A DNA stretch of 22,439 nucleotides from Paracoccaceae bacterium. Lineage in GTDB: Bacteria > Pseudomonadota > Alphaproteobacteria > Rhodobacterales > Rhodobacteraceae. This document shows, piece by piece, positions 1 through 5,911 of the stretch. The stretch is taken from NCBI GenBank assembly GCA_007131945.1, contig SLPP01000244.1, positions 1 through 22,439 on the forward strand, in the 5' to 3' direction. The position numbers were made by a program, and so were the translations under genes. The stretch's first letter is position 1, and every line of letters begins with the position of its first letter. The notes under the pieces are model-generated. The model had not been told where the DNA came from, ran no database searches, and was given only the letters and a program-made list of their open reading frames with translations.

Positions 1-8
1 CGCTGATG

Positions 9-65
9 TCATGCTGCGGCGGGTGTCGTAATGTCCAGTGCCTGATGCGGTCGGCGTGTGTGGAT
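9..65 (-). pseudogene. IS3-like transposase C-terminal remnant
   Basis: The minus strand encodes HTRRPHQALDITTPAAA followed by a stop. The pattern RPHxAL..TPA just before the stop is typical of the C-terminus of IS3-family (DDE, rve-type) transposases. The residues upstream in the same frame do not resemble a transposase, so only about 17 codons are recognisable. A second IS remnant lies 270 bp away, which supports this being insertion-sequence debris. The match is short and could be chance. Confidence 0.4.
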
Positions 66-336
66 GCCCCCTGTTTGGCAAGCGAAATCCTTGGTTTTCG
101 GAGGGGCCTTAGATCGGACATGTGTCAGGCCTCTGAACGTGGCCTTGGCTAACGCCACGGGCCGGTATGCTGTTCGGAAGGCTGGGTTCACATCGGTTCA
201 GAGAGCTGCAAGCGCTCGAGCCCCAGGTCTGAATGTCCTGCCTTGAACTTCGAAGTCGGTGTCGCCTACTCCTCGTCGATCGTTCACCCCGGCCTTGCGG
301 CCATGCCGTGCCCTTGCCCCGTCTGCCGGGTTCAGG

Positions 337-498
337 TCACGCCATCCGGTATTCCTCCTGCTTCGTTGTCATTGCCAAGATCATGCGCGCCATCTTGTTC
401 GCGAGCGCGACGGCCGCGACCATCTTCGGCTTGCGTGCCACGAGAGCGGCAAGCCAGCGGTTCGCACTGCCGCCTTCACGGACCACCCAGCGGATCAC
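337..498 (-). pseudogene. IS110-family transposase C-terminal remnant
   Basis: The minus-strand frame reads REGGSANRWLAALVARKP followed by KMVAAVALANKMARMI and ends EEYRMA-stop. The pattern of a basic RKPK..AAVALANKxARxxxAM block shortly before a short polar tail is characteristic of the C-terminal end of IS110-family (DEDD, transposase_20 domain) transposases. Upstream of about position 498 the frame no longer resembles the family, and no N-terminal DEDD domain is present, so this is a 3' fragment of a lost element. A nearby IS3-like tail suggests repeated insertion and decay in this interval. Confidence 0.6.
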
Positions 499-742
499 GC
501 TCATGGTGTAGGAAGACGCGTCAATGCGTCCGTAAGGCGACACCCGGATTTACGAGGTGTCGTCTTGGCCTGATCGATTTCCCGACGCTGGCTGGCAAGG
601 GCTCGACCCCGATCACGTCGAGTCCTGCCCCGGTCGCGATCAGCATGGTGCCGTTACCGTCGCGGGTTTCGCGCCAGAGGGTTCGCGCTTGCGCATACCC
701 AACCCGACTCGCCGACGCGGGTCGGGGCGCACTGGGCGACCG
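499..742. other. No recognisable gene; one hairpin
   Basis: This stretch lies between the IS110 remnant and the stop codon of the phzF-like gene. No frame gives a protein I recognise. It holds a perfect 7-bp hairpin, CGACACC at 538-544 and GGTGTCG at 556-562 with an 11-nt loop, without a T-run. The minus frame from about 700 to 560 stays open with plausible residues (TMLIATGAGLDVIGVEPL) but has no clear start or family. Confidence 0.4.
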
Positions 743-1636
743 TCAACGCTGCTCCTTCGCGAGGGGTCGCGCATCTGCCAGCGCGCGGGGCGCCGCATCC
801 AGACCCGGCGCGATGATCGCGGTGGCTCCCGCGACCTCCACCGGGCTGCCAGCGACCGCAGTGAAGCTGGTTTCGATGGTCGATGGAACGCCCATGTCGT
901 CGCCCTGCAATACGGTCATGGTGCCCGCCCCCAGCGCCCCGGTGTCGCGCAAGAGACCGGCCAGAGCCGCCGCCGCGGCGCCGGTCGCCGGATCTTCGAT
1001 CACCCCGCCCGAAGCGAAGGCGTTGCGGGCATGAAACACCCGCTCCTCGGCGCGCCAGACCAGCGCCACGGTGACAAGGCCGTGGCGCTGCAGCAGGCGC
1101 CGTCCGGCCTCCAGATCGTAGGTCATCGCGGCGAGCAACTCGCGGCTGCGCAACGGCATGATCAGGTGATCCGCGCCCGCATGTGCCAGTTTCGGGGCGA
1201 GCGCCGGGTCGAGGTCCGCCTCGGCGTATCCGAACAACGCCAGCGCCTCGGTCAGAAGCGGGCGGGGAACCGGCCGGTTCCGCGTCGGCGGCGACCAGAG
1301 GCGCGCATGGGCCACGCCGTCACGCATCTCCGCCTCCAAGGCGATGGGTCCGGCGACGAGCGTCAGCTGGAACCGGCCGGCGCCTCGGGCCCGGGCAAGT
1401 GCCGCCCCGAGGGCGATCGTCGCATGACCGCAAAACGGCACTTCGGTTTCGGGCGAGAAATAGCGCACATCCCAGCTTTCGCCCTTCGGTGCGGCAAAGA
1501 CCGTTTCGGAATAGCCCACCTCGGCAGCGACCCGTTGCATCACTTCCCGCGGGGGCATCGTGTCCAGCAGGACAACGCCGGCCGGGTTTCCGCCTCTGCC
1601 GTCGCGCGTGAAGGCGGCGATTCTCTGAATCTGCAT
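743..1636 (-). CDS. PhzF-family isomerase/epimerase-like protein
   Basis: Predicted 297-residue cytosolic enzyme of the PhzF / diaminopimelate-epimerase fold, a two-lobed family that catalyses isomerisations by proton transfer. Visible family marks are the N-terminal IAAFT....GGNPAGVVLLD block, the probable catalytic Glu44 in GYSETVF, the PFCGHAT motif near residues 70-76 and the C-terminal lobe motif IEDPATGAAAAAL. Length is normal for the family. I place the start at the ATG at 1636, giving MQIQRIAAF, because a GGGAGC ribosome site precedes it; a longer in-frame ORF begins at 1687 without support. About 20 residues after the last family-like strand (RALADARPLAKEQR) look like a variable tail. 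The gene is divergent from an Lrp-type regulator, which may control it. The substrate cannot be read from the sequence; PhzF relatives range from phenazine synthesis to unknown roles. Confidence 0.88.
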   Translation of the reverse strand: MQIQRIAAFTRDGRGGNPAGVVLLDTMPPREVMQRVAAEVGYSETVFAAPKGESWDVRYFSPETEVPFCGHATIALGAALARARGAGRFQLTLVAGPIALEAEMRDGVAHARLWSPPTRNRPVPRPLLTEALALFGYAEADLDPALAPKLAHAGADHLIMPLRSRELLAAMTYDLEAGRRLLQRHGLVTVALVWRAEERVFHARNAFASGGVIEDPATGAAAAALAGLLRDTGALGAGTMTVLQGDDMGVPSTIETSFTAVAGSPVEVAGATAIIAPGLDAAPRALADARPLAKEQR

Positions 1637-1700
1637 CTGTCTGCTCCCAAGCTGCTGCGCAACAGTATCAGCTTGACCGCGGAGCATACCGTCCTTCTGT

Positions 1701-1723
1701 AAGTCGAAATCGACGATTGACTT
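1701..1723. promoter_or_regulatory. Candidate Lrp-type operator in divergent region
   Basis: Between the divergent phzF-like and Lrp-type genes lies an interrupted palindrome. The left arm is AAGTC-GA-AATCG (1701-1712), there is a central A at 1713, and the right arm is CGATT-GACTT (1714-1723). The arms match over 10 bases apart from a 2-nt insertion on the left. Lrp/AsnC proteins commonly bind imperfect palindromes next to their own gene and a divergent target, so this is a reasonable operator. No convincing -10/-35 pair was found with it. Confidence 0.35.
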
Positions 1724-1757
1724 TACGTTGAGCGATCAATCGGAGAAGATCGCCGAC

Positions 1758-2213
1758 ATGACCGACGCACAATTCGATGACCGCGACCGACGGATCCTTG
1801 CCCTCCTTGCCCGCGACGGACGCCAGAGCCTGCGCGAGATCGGGGGCGCGGTCGGCTTGTCGGCGCCTGCGGTTCGCGATCGGATCCTCAGGCTGATGGA
1901 AGGCGGGGTGATTACCGGGTTCACGGTCGACATCAACCCGCGCGCCCTTGGCTACACGCTGGAAGCGGTGGTCCGGATCGAACCGCTGCCGGGCAAGCTT
2001 GCACGGGTCCGGCAGGCGCTTGAGGAAACGCCCGAGGTGACCGAATGCCTCGGCATCACCGGCGACGATTGCTTCATTGCGCGCTTGCTGCTGCGCGAAA
2101 TGTCGGACCTTGATCGCCTGCTGGGCCCGCTCCACGACATGGCGCGGACGAGCACCAGCCTGGTCAAGACGACACCCATCGCGCGGCGCCTGCCCCCGAT
2201 ACCCACGCGCTGA
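1758..2213 (+). CDS. Lrp/AsnC-family transcriptional regulator
   Basis: A 151-residue DNA-binding regulator with the usual family layout. An N-terminal winged helix covers residues 6-55 (DDRDRRILALLARDGRQSLR, then the recognition helix in VGLSAPAVRDRILRLMEGGVI). A C-terminal RAM/AsnC ligand-binding and dimerisation domain follows, with LGYTLEAVVRIEPLPGKL and VTECLGITGDDCFIARL. These proteins sense amino acids or related small molecules as dimers or octamers. I chose the ATG at 1758 because GGAGAAG lies 9 nt upstream; an in-frame TTG at 1728 would add ten residues. The gene is divergent from the phzF-like gene, the usual arrangement for a local Lrp-type regulator and its target, so control of that gene is a reasonable inference. 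The C-terminal tail (RRLPPIPTR) is short and basic. Confidence 0.9.
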   Translation: MTDAQFDDRDRRILALLARDGRQSLREIGGAVGLSAPAVRDRILRLMEGGVITGFTVDINPRALGYTLEAVVRIEPLPGKLARVRQALEETPEVTECLGITGDDCFIARLLLREMSDLDRLLGPLHDMARTSTSLVKTTPIARRLPPIPTR

Positions 2214-2250
2214 TCGCCCCGCCTGTCGGCCTCGACCGCGGCCTTTCGAG

Positions 2251-2278
2251 CCGCCACTCGAACCATCGCCCGTGGCGG
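2251..2278 (+). terminator. Possible hairpin after the Lrp-type gene
   Basis: CCGCCAC (2251-2257) and GTGGCGG (2272-2278) form a perfect 7-bp stem with a 14-nt loop, 38 nt after the Lrp-type stop codon, in the gap between this gene and the convergent TPR pseudogene. There is no T-run on either side, so classical Rho-independent termination is not well supported. Confidence 0.25.
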
Positions 2279-2324
2279 AAGGAAGCGGCTTCGGGCGGAC
2301 CGAACGCCCGCCCGCGGCGACCGA

Positions 2325-2905
2325 TCAGCCGCCCGCGGCAGCCGCGTCCGGACCCAGTTCAAGAATCGCCTCGGCCTCGCGCAGAAGAAGCCACAGGGCG
2401 GCGGAGTCGGGCCGGTCCTCGGCCAGTTGCCGGACGACGGTCGCCCAGGCGTGGTCGAGCTGGCCGCGCAGCACCATCGGGTTCACGCCGTAACGGTGGC
2501 GCGTCGCGTCGATCAGGTCGCGCTCGGCGGCGGAAGCGTCTCGGGCCAGCGACTGGGCGCGGATGATCGCCTCCCAGGCGGGGCGGACCCGCGCATGCTG
2601 CATCGGGGAATGAACCCGCGGGCCAAGCGCCAGGGCCTCGCCCCAGTGGCACATGGCGCAGTTCGGATCGGCCGATTGCGCCAGCCGGAAGGCCTGGAGC
2701 GCGGCGGCACTGTCGCCGGCCCAGTAGGCGCCGAGGCCGGCCTCGACGAGCGCCCGCGCCGCCGGGCTGGCGGTGGTGATCGACAAGCCGAGCGCGGCGC
2801 GCTCGCTCGTCGCGACCGGCCCGTCGCGGCAGGCATCGCGGCCTGCGCGCCGGGCGCTGACACCAGAAGCAGGGCGGTGAGGGTCAGGTGGGTGAGGGTC
2901 TTCAT
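2325..2905 (-). pseudogene. Frameshifted, truncated secreted TPR-type protein
   Basis: The first frame begins at the ATG at 2905, with GGAG 7 nt upstream, and encodes a clear signal peptide (MKTLTHLTLTALLLVSAPGA with AQA at the likely cleavage site). After the peptide that frame turns into arginine- and proline-rich shadow sequence. The plausible mature protein continues in another minus frame: RAALGLSITTASPAARALVE, then a TPR-like helix pair with YWAGDSAAALQAFRLAQSAD, then PNCAMCHWGEALALGP and SPMQHARVRPAWEAI. The CAMCxWGEALALGP pattern is known from large secreted TPR proteins of more than 500 residues. So there is a one-base indel near 2825-2850, and the 3' end is missing as well, since the frame stops at 2325 after about 170 mature residues. 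It lies downstream of MFS-maoC and the small ORF, probably in the same transcript. A sequencing error at the indel is possible but would not restore the missing C-terminus. Confidence 0.65.
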
Positions 2906-2925
2906 CGTCGTCTCCATGGTCGGGG

Positions 2926-3057
2926 TCAGGGCTTCGGGTGCGGCAGCTGCGGTCGGCGAGGGGCGGGGCCGGGAACGCCCAGTCCCAGCGCGGCGAGGAG
3001 CCCGTCGCCAAGCAGGCCGAGCAGGCGCGGGGCGGCACGGGACAGATCATGCGGCAT
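2926..3057 (-). CDS. Small 43-residue ORF coupled to the maoC-like gene
   Basis: The ATG at 3057 lies inside the end of the maoC-like gene and overlaps its stop by 11 nt; a GGAGG site sits about 6 nt upstream. The product would be 43 residues, starting MPHDLSRAAPRLLGLLGDGL, with a short hydrophobic middle (about residues 11-28: LLGLLGDGLLAALGLGVP) and a proline/basic tail ending LPHPKP. It stops 20 nt before the start of the TPR pseudogene. The position and the strong ribosome site suggest translational coupling, but no family is recognised. The hydrophobic stretch could be a weak membrane segment or signal anchor. It could also be a non-functional spacer; codon evidence is limited at this length. 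Confidence 0.4.
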   Translation of the reverse strand: MPHDLSRAAPRLLGLLGDGLLAALGLGVPGPAPRRPQLPHPKP

Positions 3058-3532
3058 CGGAGGCCTCCGGGTCAGGCGCCGCCCGCCGCAGCGGTACGGT
3101 CCAGGTGGTGGCGCGGCCGGTCAGCACCGGCTCGCCGGCCGCGTTGAGGATCGTGGTGGCCAGCGTGCAGATGGGCTTGTCGTCGCGCACGCTCAGCACC
3201 TCGGCGCGCGCGGTGAGCCACTCGCCCACCCCGACCGCGCGCCGGAAGGACCATTCGACCGACAGGAACACCGTCCCCGGCCCCGGCAGATCCTCGGCGA
3301 CGAGCGCGTTCAACAGCCCCGAGGTGACGCCGCCCTGCACGATCAGCCGGCCGAAGACCGAGGCCGCGGCCAGCTCGGCGTCGAAGTGCAGCGGATTGCG
3401 GTCGCCGGTGATCGCGGTGAAGGCGCGGATGTCGCGGGCGCGAGTCCTGCGGCGGCGCTCGGCCGTGGCGCCGGGTGCGGGCCGGCCCTTGATCGTGCCG
3501 GTCCAGGCCGAAATGGCGGTCGTGTCGGTCAT
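3047..3532 (-). CDS. MaoC-like hotdog dehydratase
   Basis: A 161-residue protein of the MaoC / (R)-specific enoyl-CoA hydratase hotdog family. The key block is AFTAITGDRNPLHFD at residues 37-51, followed by FGRLIVQG (60-67). Asp44 and His49 correspond to the catalytic dyad that adds water across enoyl-CoA double bonds. The rest (SVEWSFRRAVGVGEWLTARA, then the closing strands) fits one complete hotdog domain, close to family size. The ATG at 3532 is preceded by GAAAGGA at good spacing; longer in-frame ORF sequence upstream is shadow of the MFS gene. It starts 20 bp after the MFS stop and is almost surely in its operon. A paired organic-acid permease and enoyl-CoA hydratase would fit uptake and beta-oxidation-like metabolism of an acid, but the substrate is inference. 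Confidence 0.88.
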   Translation of the reverse strand: MTDTTAISAWTGTIKGRPAPGATAERRRRTRARDIRAFTAITGDRNPLHFDAELAAASVFGRLIVQGGVTSGLLNALVAEDLPGPGTVFLSVEWSFRRAVGVGEWLTARAEVLSVRDDKPICTLATTILNAAGEPVLTGRATTWTVPLRRAAPDPEASDAA

Positions 3533-3552
3533 GGCTTGGTCCTTTCGGTGTT

Positions 3553-4797
3553 TCAGGCGGCCAGGGCCGCGGGCACGGTTGCGGGGAGGGCGGCGCGATG
3601 GGCGGTGGGCGCGCGGCGCGCCCGTGCCCGGCGGATCAGAAGCGCCAGCAGGCCGAGGATGGCGAGGTTTGCGGCACCGGCCAGCGCGGCGAAGAGGAAC
3701 GGCAGGTCGTAGCTGCCGGTCGCATCGAAGCAGAGCCCGGCCTGGTAGCCGCCCGCGCCCATGCCGATCCAGGCCAGCAGCGCTACCAGCGCCATCGCCG
3801 AGCCGACCGAGCGCGCCGGCACCGCCGCGCGCACGGCGCAGACCGAGGCCGTCATCACGCCGCCGAAGCCGAACCCGTAGGCGGCGGCAACGGCATGGAT
3901 GAGCGGTCCCGTCCCGGCGAGGACGAAAAGGTACACCGTGCCGGTCTGCACCACCGAGAGCGCGGCGTAGGTGGCAAGCGGTCCCAGCCTGTCCACCAGC
4001 GGGCCGGCAGCGATGCGGCCGACCACACCGGACAGCATCAGCACCGACATCAGCCGGGTGGCGCTGGCCGCGTCGAACCCCTCGCCCAGGGCGAAGGCCA
4101 CCAGATGCACGGTCGGCACGCCCATCAGGATGCAGCAGGTCAGCGCGGCGAGCGCCAGAAGCGGCAGGCTGACGGCGGGCGCGACGGGCCATGCCGGCGC
4201 CGCCTCGACCGCCGCGCCGACGACGCGCAGGGGCGGCTTGCGCAGCGGCAAGACCGCCGGCGCGATGGTCAGGATGAAGCCGATGCCCAGCACCATGCAG
4301 GCCGCGCGCCAGCCCATCCCGGCGATCATCGCCTGGAAGAGCGGCGGGACCAGCGCCTGCCCGAGTGTGCCGCCGGCGGTGACGAGGCCGACCGCCAGGC
4401 CCAACCCGCGCTGGAACCACAGCGAGACGGTGGTCAGGAGCGGCGCGTAGAGGCAGGCGAAGCCGAGGAAGCCGATGGTCAGGTAGATGCCCTGGATCGC
4501 CTCGATCCGCGTCTGGAAACCGATCGCGACCAGCCCGGCGCCGACGATCACCGCGCCCGTGGCCGCGATCGGGCCGGTGGGCAGCCGGTCGGCGAGACGG
4601 CCGGCGATCAGCCCGCCGAGGGCGGCGCCGATGGTCAGCAGCATGTAGGCCAGGGACAGGTCCGAGCGCAGCCAGCCGAACTCGCCCTCGAAGGGCGCGA
4701 TCAGGACGGCGATGGTGGTGATCGCGCCATAGCCGCCCGCCATGCCGACGAAGGCGGCGGCGACCGCGCGCCAGCGGTAGGGGATGGACAGGGGCAT
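3553..4797 (-). CDS. MFS transporter, monocarboxylate/OFA-like
   Basis: A 414-residue inner-membrane protein with about 12 hydrophobic segments in two groups of six, separated by a central loop around residues 195-215 (PLRKPPLRVVGAAVEAAPAW). The loop between TM2 and TM3 reads GRLADRLPTGP (about residues 65-75), a variant of the MFS motif A. The N-terminal layout with GGYGAITTIAVLIAPFEGEF in TM1 resembles monocarboxylate/oxalate-type MFS carriers, so an organic anion is the likely substrate class; the exact one is unknown. The ATG at 4797 has GGAG 7-8 nt upstream. It is the first gene of an operon with the maoC-like gene, the coupled small ORF and the TPR remnant. Its upstream region carries one copy of the three-box GAAAC element, with the nearest box about 52 bp before the start. 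Confidence 0.9.
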   Translation of the reverse strand: MPLSIPYRWRAVAAAFVGMAGGYGAITTIAVLIAPFEGEFGWLRSDLSLAYMLLTIGAALGGLIAGRLADRLPTGPIAATGAVIVGAGLVAIGFQTRIEAIQGIYLTIGFLGFACLYAPLLTTVSLWFQRGLGLAVGLVTAGGTLGQALVPPLFQAMIAGMGWRAACMVLGIGFILTIAPAVLPLRKPPLRVVGAAVEAAPAWPVAPAVSLPLLALAALTCCILMGVPTVHLVAFALGEGFDAASATRLMSVLMLSGVVGRIAAGPLVDRLGPLATYAALSVVQTGTVYLFVLAGTGPLIHAVAAAYGFGFGGVMTASVCAVRAAVPARSVGSAMALVALLAWIGMGAGGYQAGLCFDATGSYDLPFLFAALAGAANLAILGLLALLIRRARARRAPTAHRAALPATVPAALAA

Positions 4798-4848
4798 CGG
4801 AGGTCTCCACGATCATGCATTGCGATGACCCGTGGTATGCGGCTGCGG

Positions 4849-4896
4849 CGTTTCACGCCGATGCCGCAGGACCGGGAGGCATGTTTCGATTGTTTC
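4849..4896 (-). promoter_or_regulatory. Three-box GAAAC element, copy A (MFS-maoC promoter)
   Basis: Read on the minus strand, boxes GAAACA (4896-4891), GAAACA (4887-4882) and GAAACG (4854-4849) are separated by 3 and 27 nt. The start-to-start spacings of 9 and 33 bp are the same as in copies B, C and D. The last box ends 51 bp before the MFS start codon, where promoter contacts are expected. The third box sits in a small hairpin (GGCGT-TTC-ACGCC, 4847-4859). The protein that binds it is unknown. Confidence 0.6.
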
Positions 4897-4993
4897 GGAG
4901 TTGCCCCGAGGAGCCAGAAACCGGTCCACAACCGCCGGTGCTCAAGCTTGAGCAAACCGGCAAGCCATTGATATTTCAGCTACGATTCGGCGC

Positions 4994-5016
4994 CGTTAAC
5001 CGCAATGAAACTTTCG
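4994..5016 (+). repeat. Intergenic repeat CGTTAACCGCAAYGAAAC, copy 1
   Basis: CGTTAACCGCAATGAAAC at 4994-5011, then TTTCG. The same element, with one substitution and one inserted base in its 3' part, recurs on the minus strand at 21859-21837 upstream of the MAPEG gene. Both copies are intergenic. Here it points towards the 3' end of the response-regulator gene, so no annotated gene lies downstream of it on its own strand. Confidence 0.45.
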
Positions 5017-5070
5017 ACGCAGCGCCGCCGCACCGGTCCAGAGCGGCCCCGGCGACGGCGCGCAGATTCG

Positions 5071-5112
5071 TCCTGCGCGAGTCCTGCGCGAGTCCTACGC
5101 CGAGTCATACGC
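5071..5112 (+). repeat. Short 11-bp tandem repeat array
   Basis: TCCTGCGCGAG occurs twice without a gap (5071-5081, 5082-5092), followed by a diverged 12-bp unit TCCTACGCCGAG (5093-5104) and a partial TCATACGC (5105-5112). Looser echoes (TCATGCGC) follow to about 5145. It lies in the 397-bp gap between the response-regulator stop and the MFS start. It may be slippage-generated or a protein-binding array; nothing indicates which. Confidence 0.55.
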
Positions 5113-5194
5113 TTGCCATATGCATATCATGCGCTTTTCATGCGCCGTCTGACCGCCCGCCGGCGGGGGTTTTCGGGGGGGGCGCGGGTCGTGT
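5113..5194. other. GC-rich intergenic end with terminator-like palindrome
   Basis: This part holds the palindrome CCCGCCGGCGGG (5156-5167) followed by GG and TTTT (5170-5173) on the plus strand, then a run of eight G (5175-5182). The hairpin can form only a 4-bp stem with a 4-nt loop, so termination of a plus-strand transcript is possible but weak. No minus-strand terminator for the response-regulator gene is visible. Confidence 0.3.
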
Positions 5195-5911
5195 CTAACG
5201 CGGGTCGTAGACGTAGCCGATGCCGCGGACGGTGCGGATCGCCTCGGGCTTTTCGGGGTTCAGTTCGATCTTGCGCCGGATGCGGCTGATGCGGATATCG
5301 ATCGAACGGTCGAACGGATCCCAGGCCCGGTCATGCGCGCCCTCGAGGATCTGGTCGCGGTTCAGAACCCGCCCCCGATTCTCGGCGAAGAGCTTGAGAA
5401 GATTGAATTCCATTGCCGTCAGCGGCACCTCGGCGCCGGTCTCGTCGAAGAGCTTGGCGGCGGGGATGTCGAGCCAGCAGCGCCCGAAGCGCCAGCGCCG
5501 CCGGGCGGCATCCGATACCGGCGCCGGGGCCACCGCACGGCGCAGCACCGCCTTGATCCGCGCCTCGAGCTCGCGCAGGTCGACGGGCTTGGCCAGGTAG
5601 TCGTCGGCGCCCATCTCGAGACCGATGATCCGGTCGATGGTCTCGCCGGCGGCGGTCAGCATCAGCACCGGCACGCGCTGGTGCGCCGCGCGCAGGGCAC
5701 GCAGGACCGAGAGCCCGTCCTCGCCCGGCATGGCGATGTCGAGCACGATCGCATCGACCTGCGCGCCCTCCAGCGCCGCGCGCAACTCGTCGGCGCTTCC
5801 GGCGAGCGTCACGGAGAACCCGCGCTTGCCCAGATACTCGCCCAGCATCTCGCGCAGGTCGGCCTCGTCGTCGCAGAGCAGTACATGCGGCTGGTCGATG
5901 ACCCCGGTCAT
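5195..5911 (-). CDS. OmpR-family response regulator
   Basis: A 238-residue two-component output protein. The receiver domain (residues 9-125) has the acidic pair Asp14/Asp15, phospho-acceptor Asp58 in AIVLDIAMPGEDG, Thr86 in LMLTAAG and Lys108 in YLAKPVD. The C-terminal winged helix (about 138-235) shows the OmpR signature EVPLTAMEFNLLKLFAENRG, then DRSIDIRISRIRRKIE and the closing TVRGIGYVYDPR. Its ATG overlaps the stop of the hybrid kinase by 4 nt (ATGA), so the two are translationally coupled and are likely a cognate pair. It is the last gene of the globin-cyclase-kinase-regulator operon. OmpR-type proteins bind direct repeats, which makes it a candidate for the GAAAC elements in this window. 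However, a 9-bp repeat period is shorter than the 10-11 bp usual for the family. Confidence 0.95.
   Translation of the reverse strand: MTGVIDQPHVLLCDDEADLREMLGEYLGKRGFSVTLAGSADELRAALEGAQVDAIVLDIAMPGEDGLSVLRALRAAHQRVPVLMLTAAGETIDRIIGLEMGADDYLAKPVDLRELEARIKAVLRRAVAPAPVSDAARRRWRFGRCWLDIPAAKLFDETGAEVPLTAMEFNLLKLFAENRGRVLNRDQILEGAHDRAWDPFDRSIDIRISRIRRKIELNPEKPEAIRTVRGIGYVYDPR

Noticed and set aside
2427..3902. Long plus-strand ORF of 491 codons
   Set aside because: Low-complexity Arg/Gly/Ala composition and antisense to well-supported genes; a high-GC artefact.
3047..4816. A 589-codon minus-strand ORF covering both the MFS and MaoC-like genes
   Set aside because: Its first 400 codons are an arginine- and histidine-rich shadow of the MFS gene; the MaoC-like part has its own ATG at 3532 with a ribosome site.
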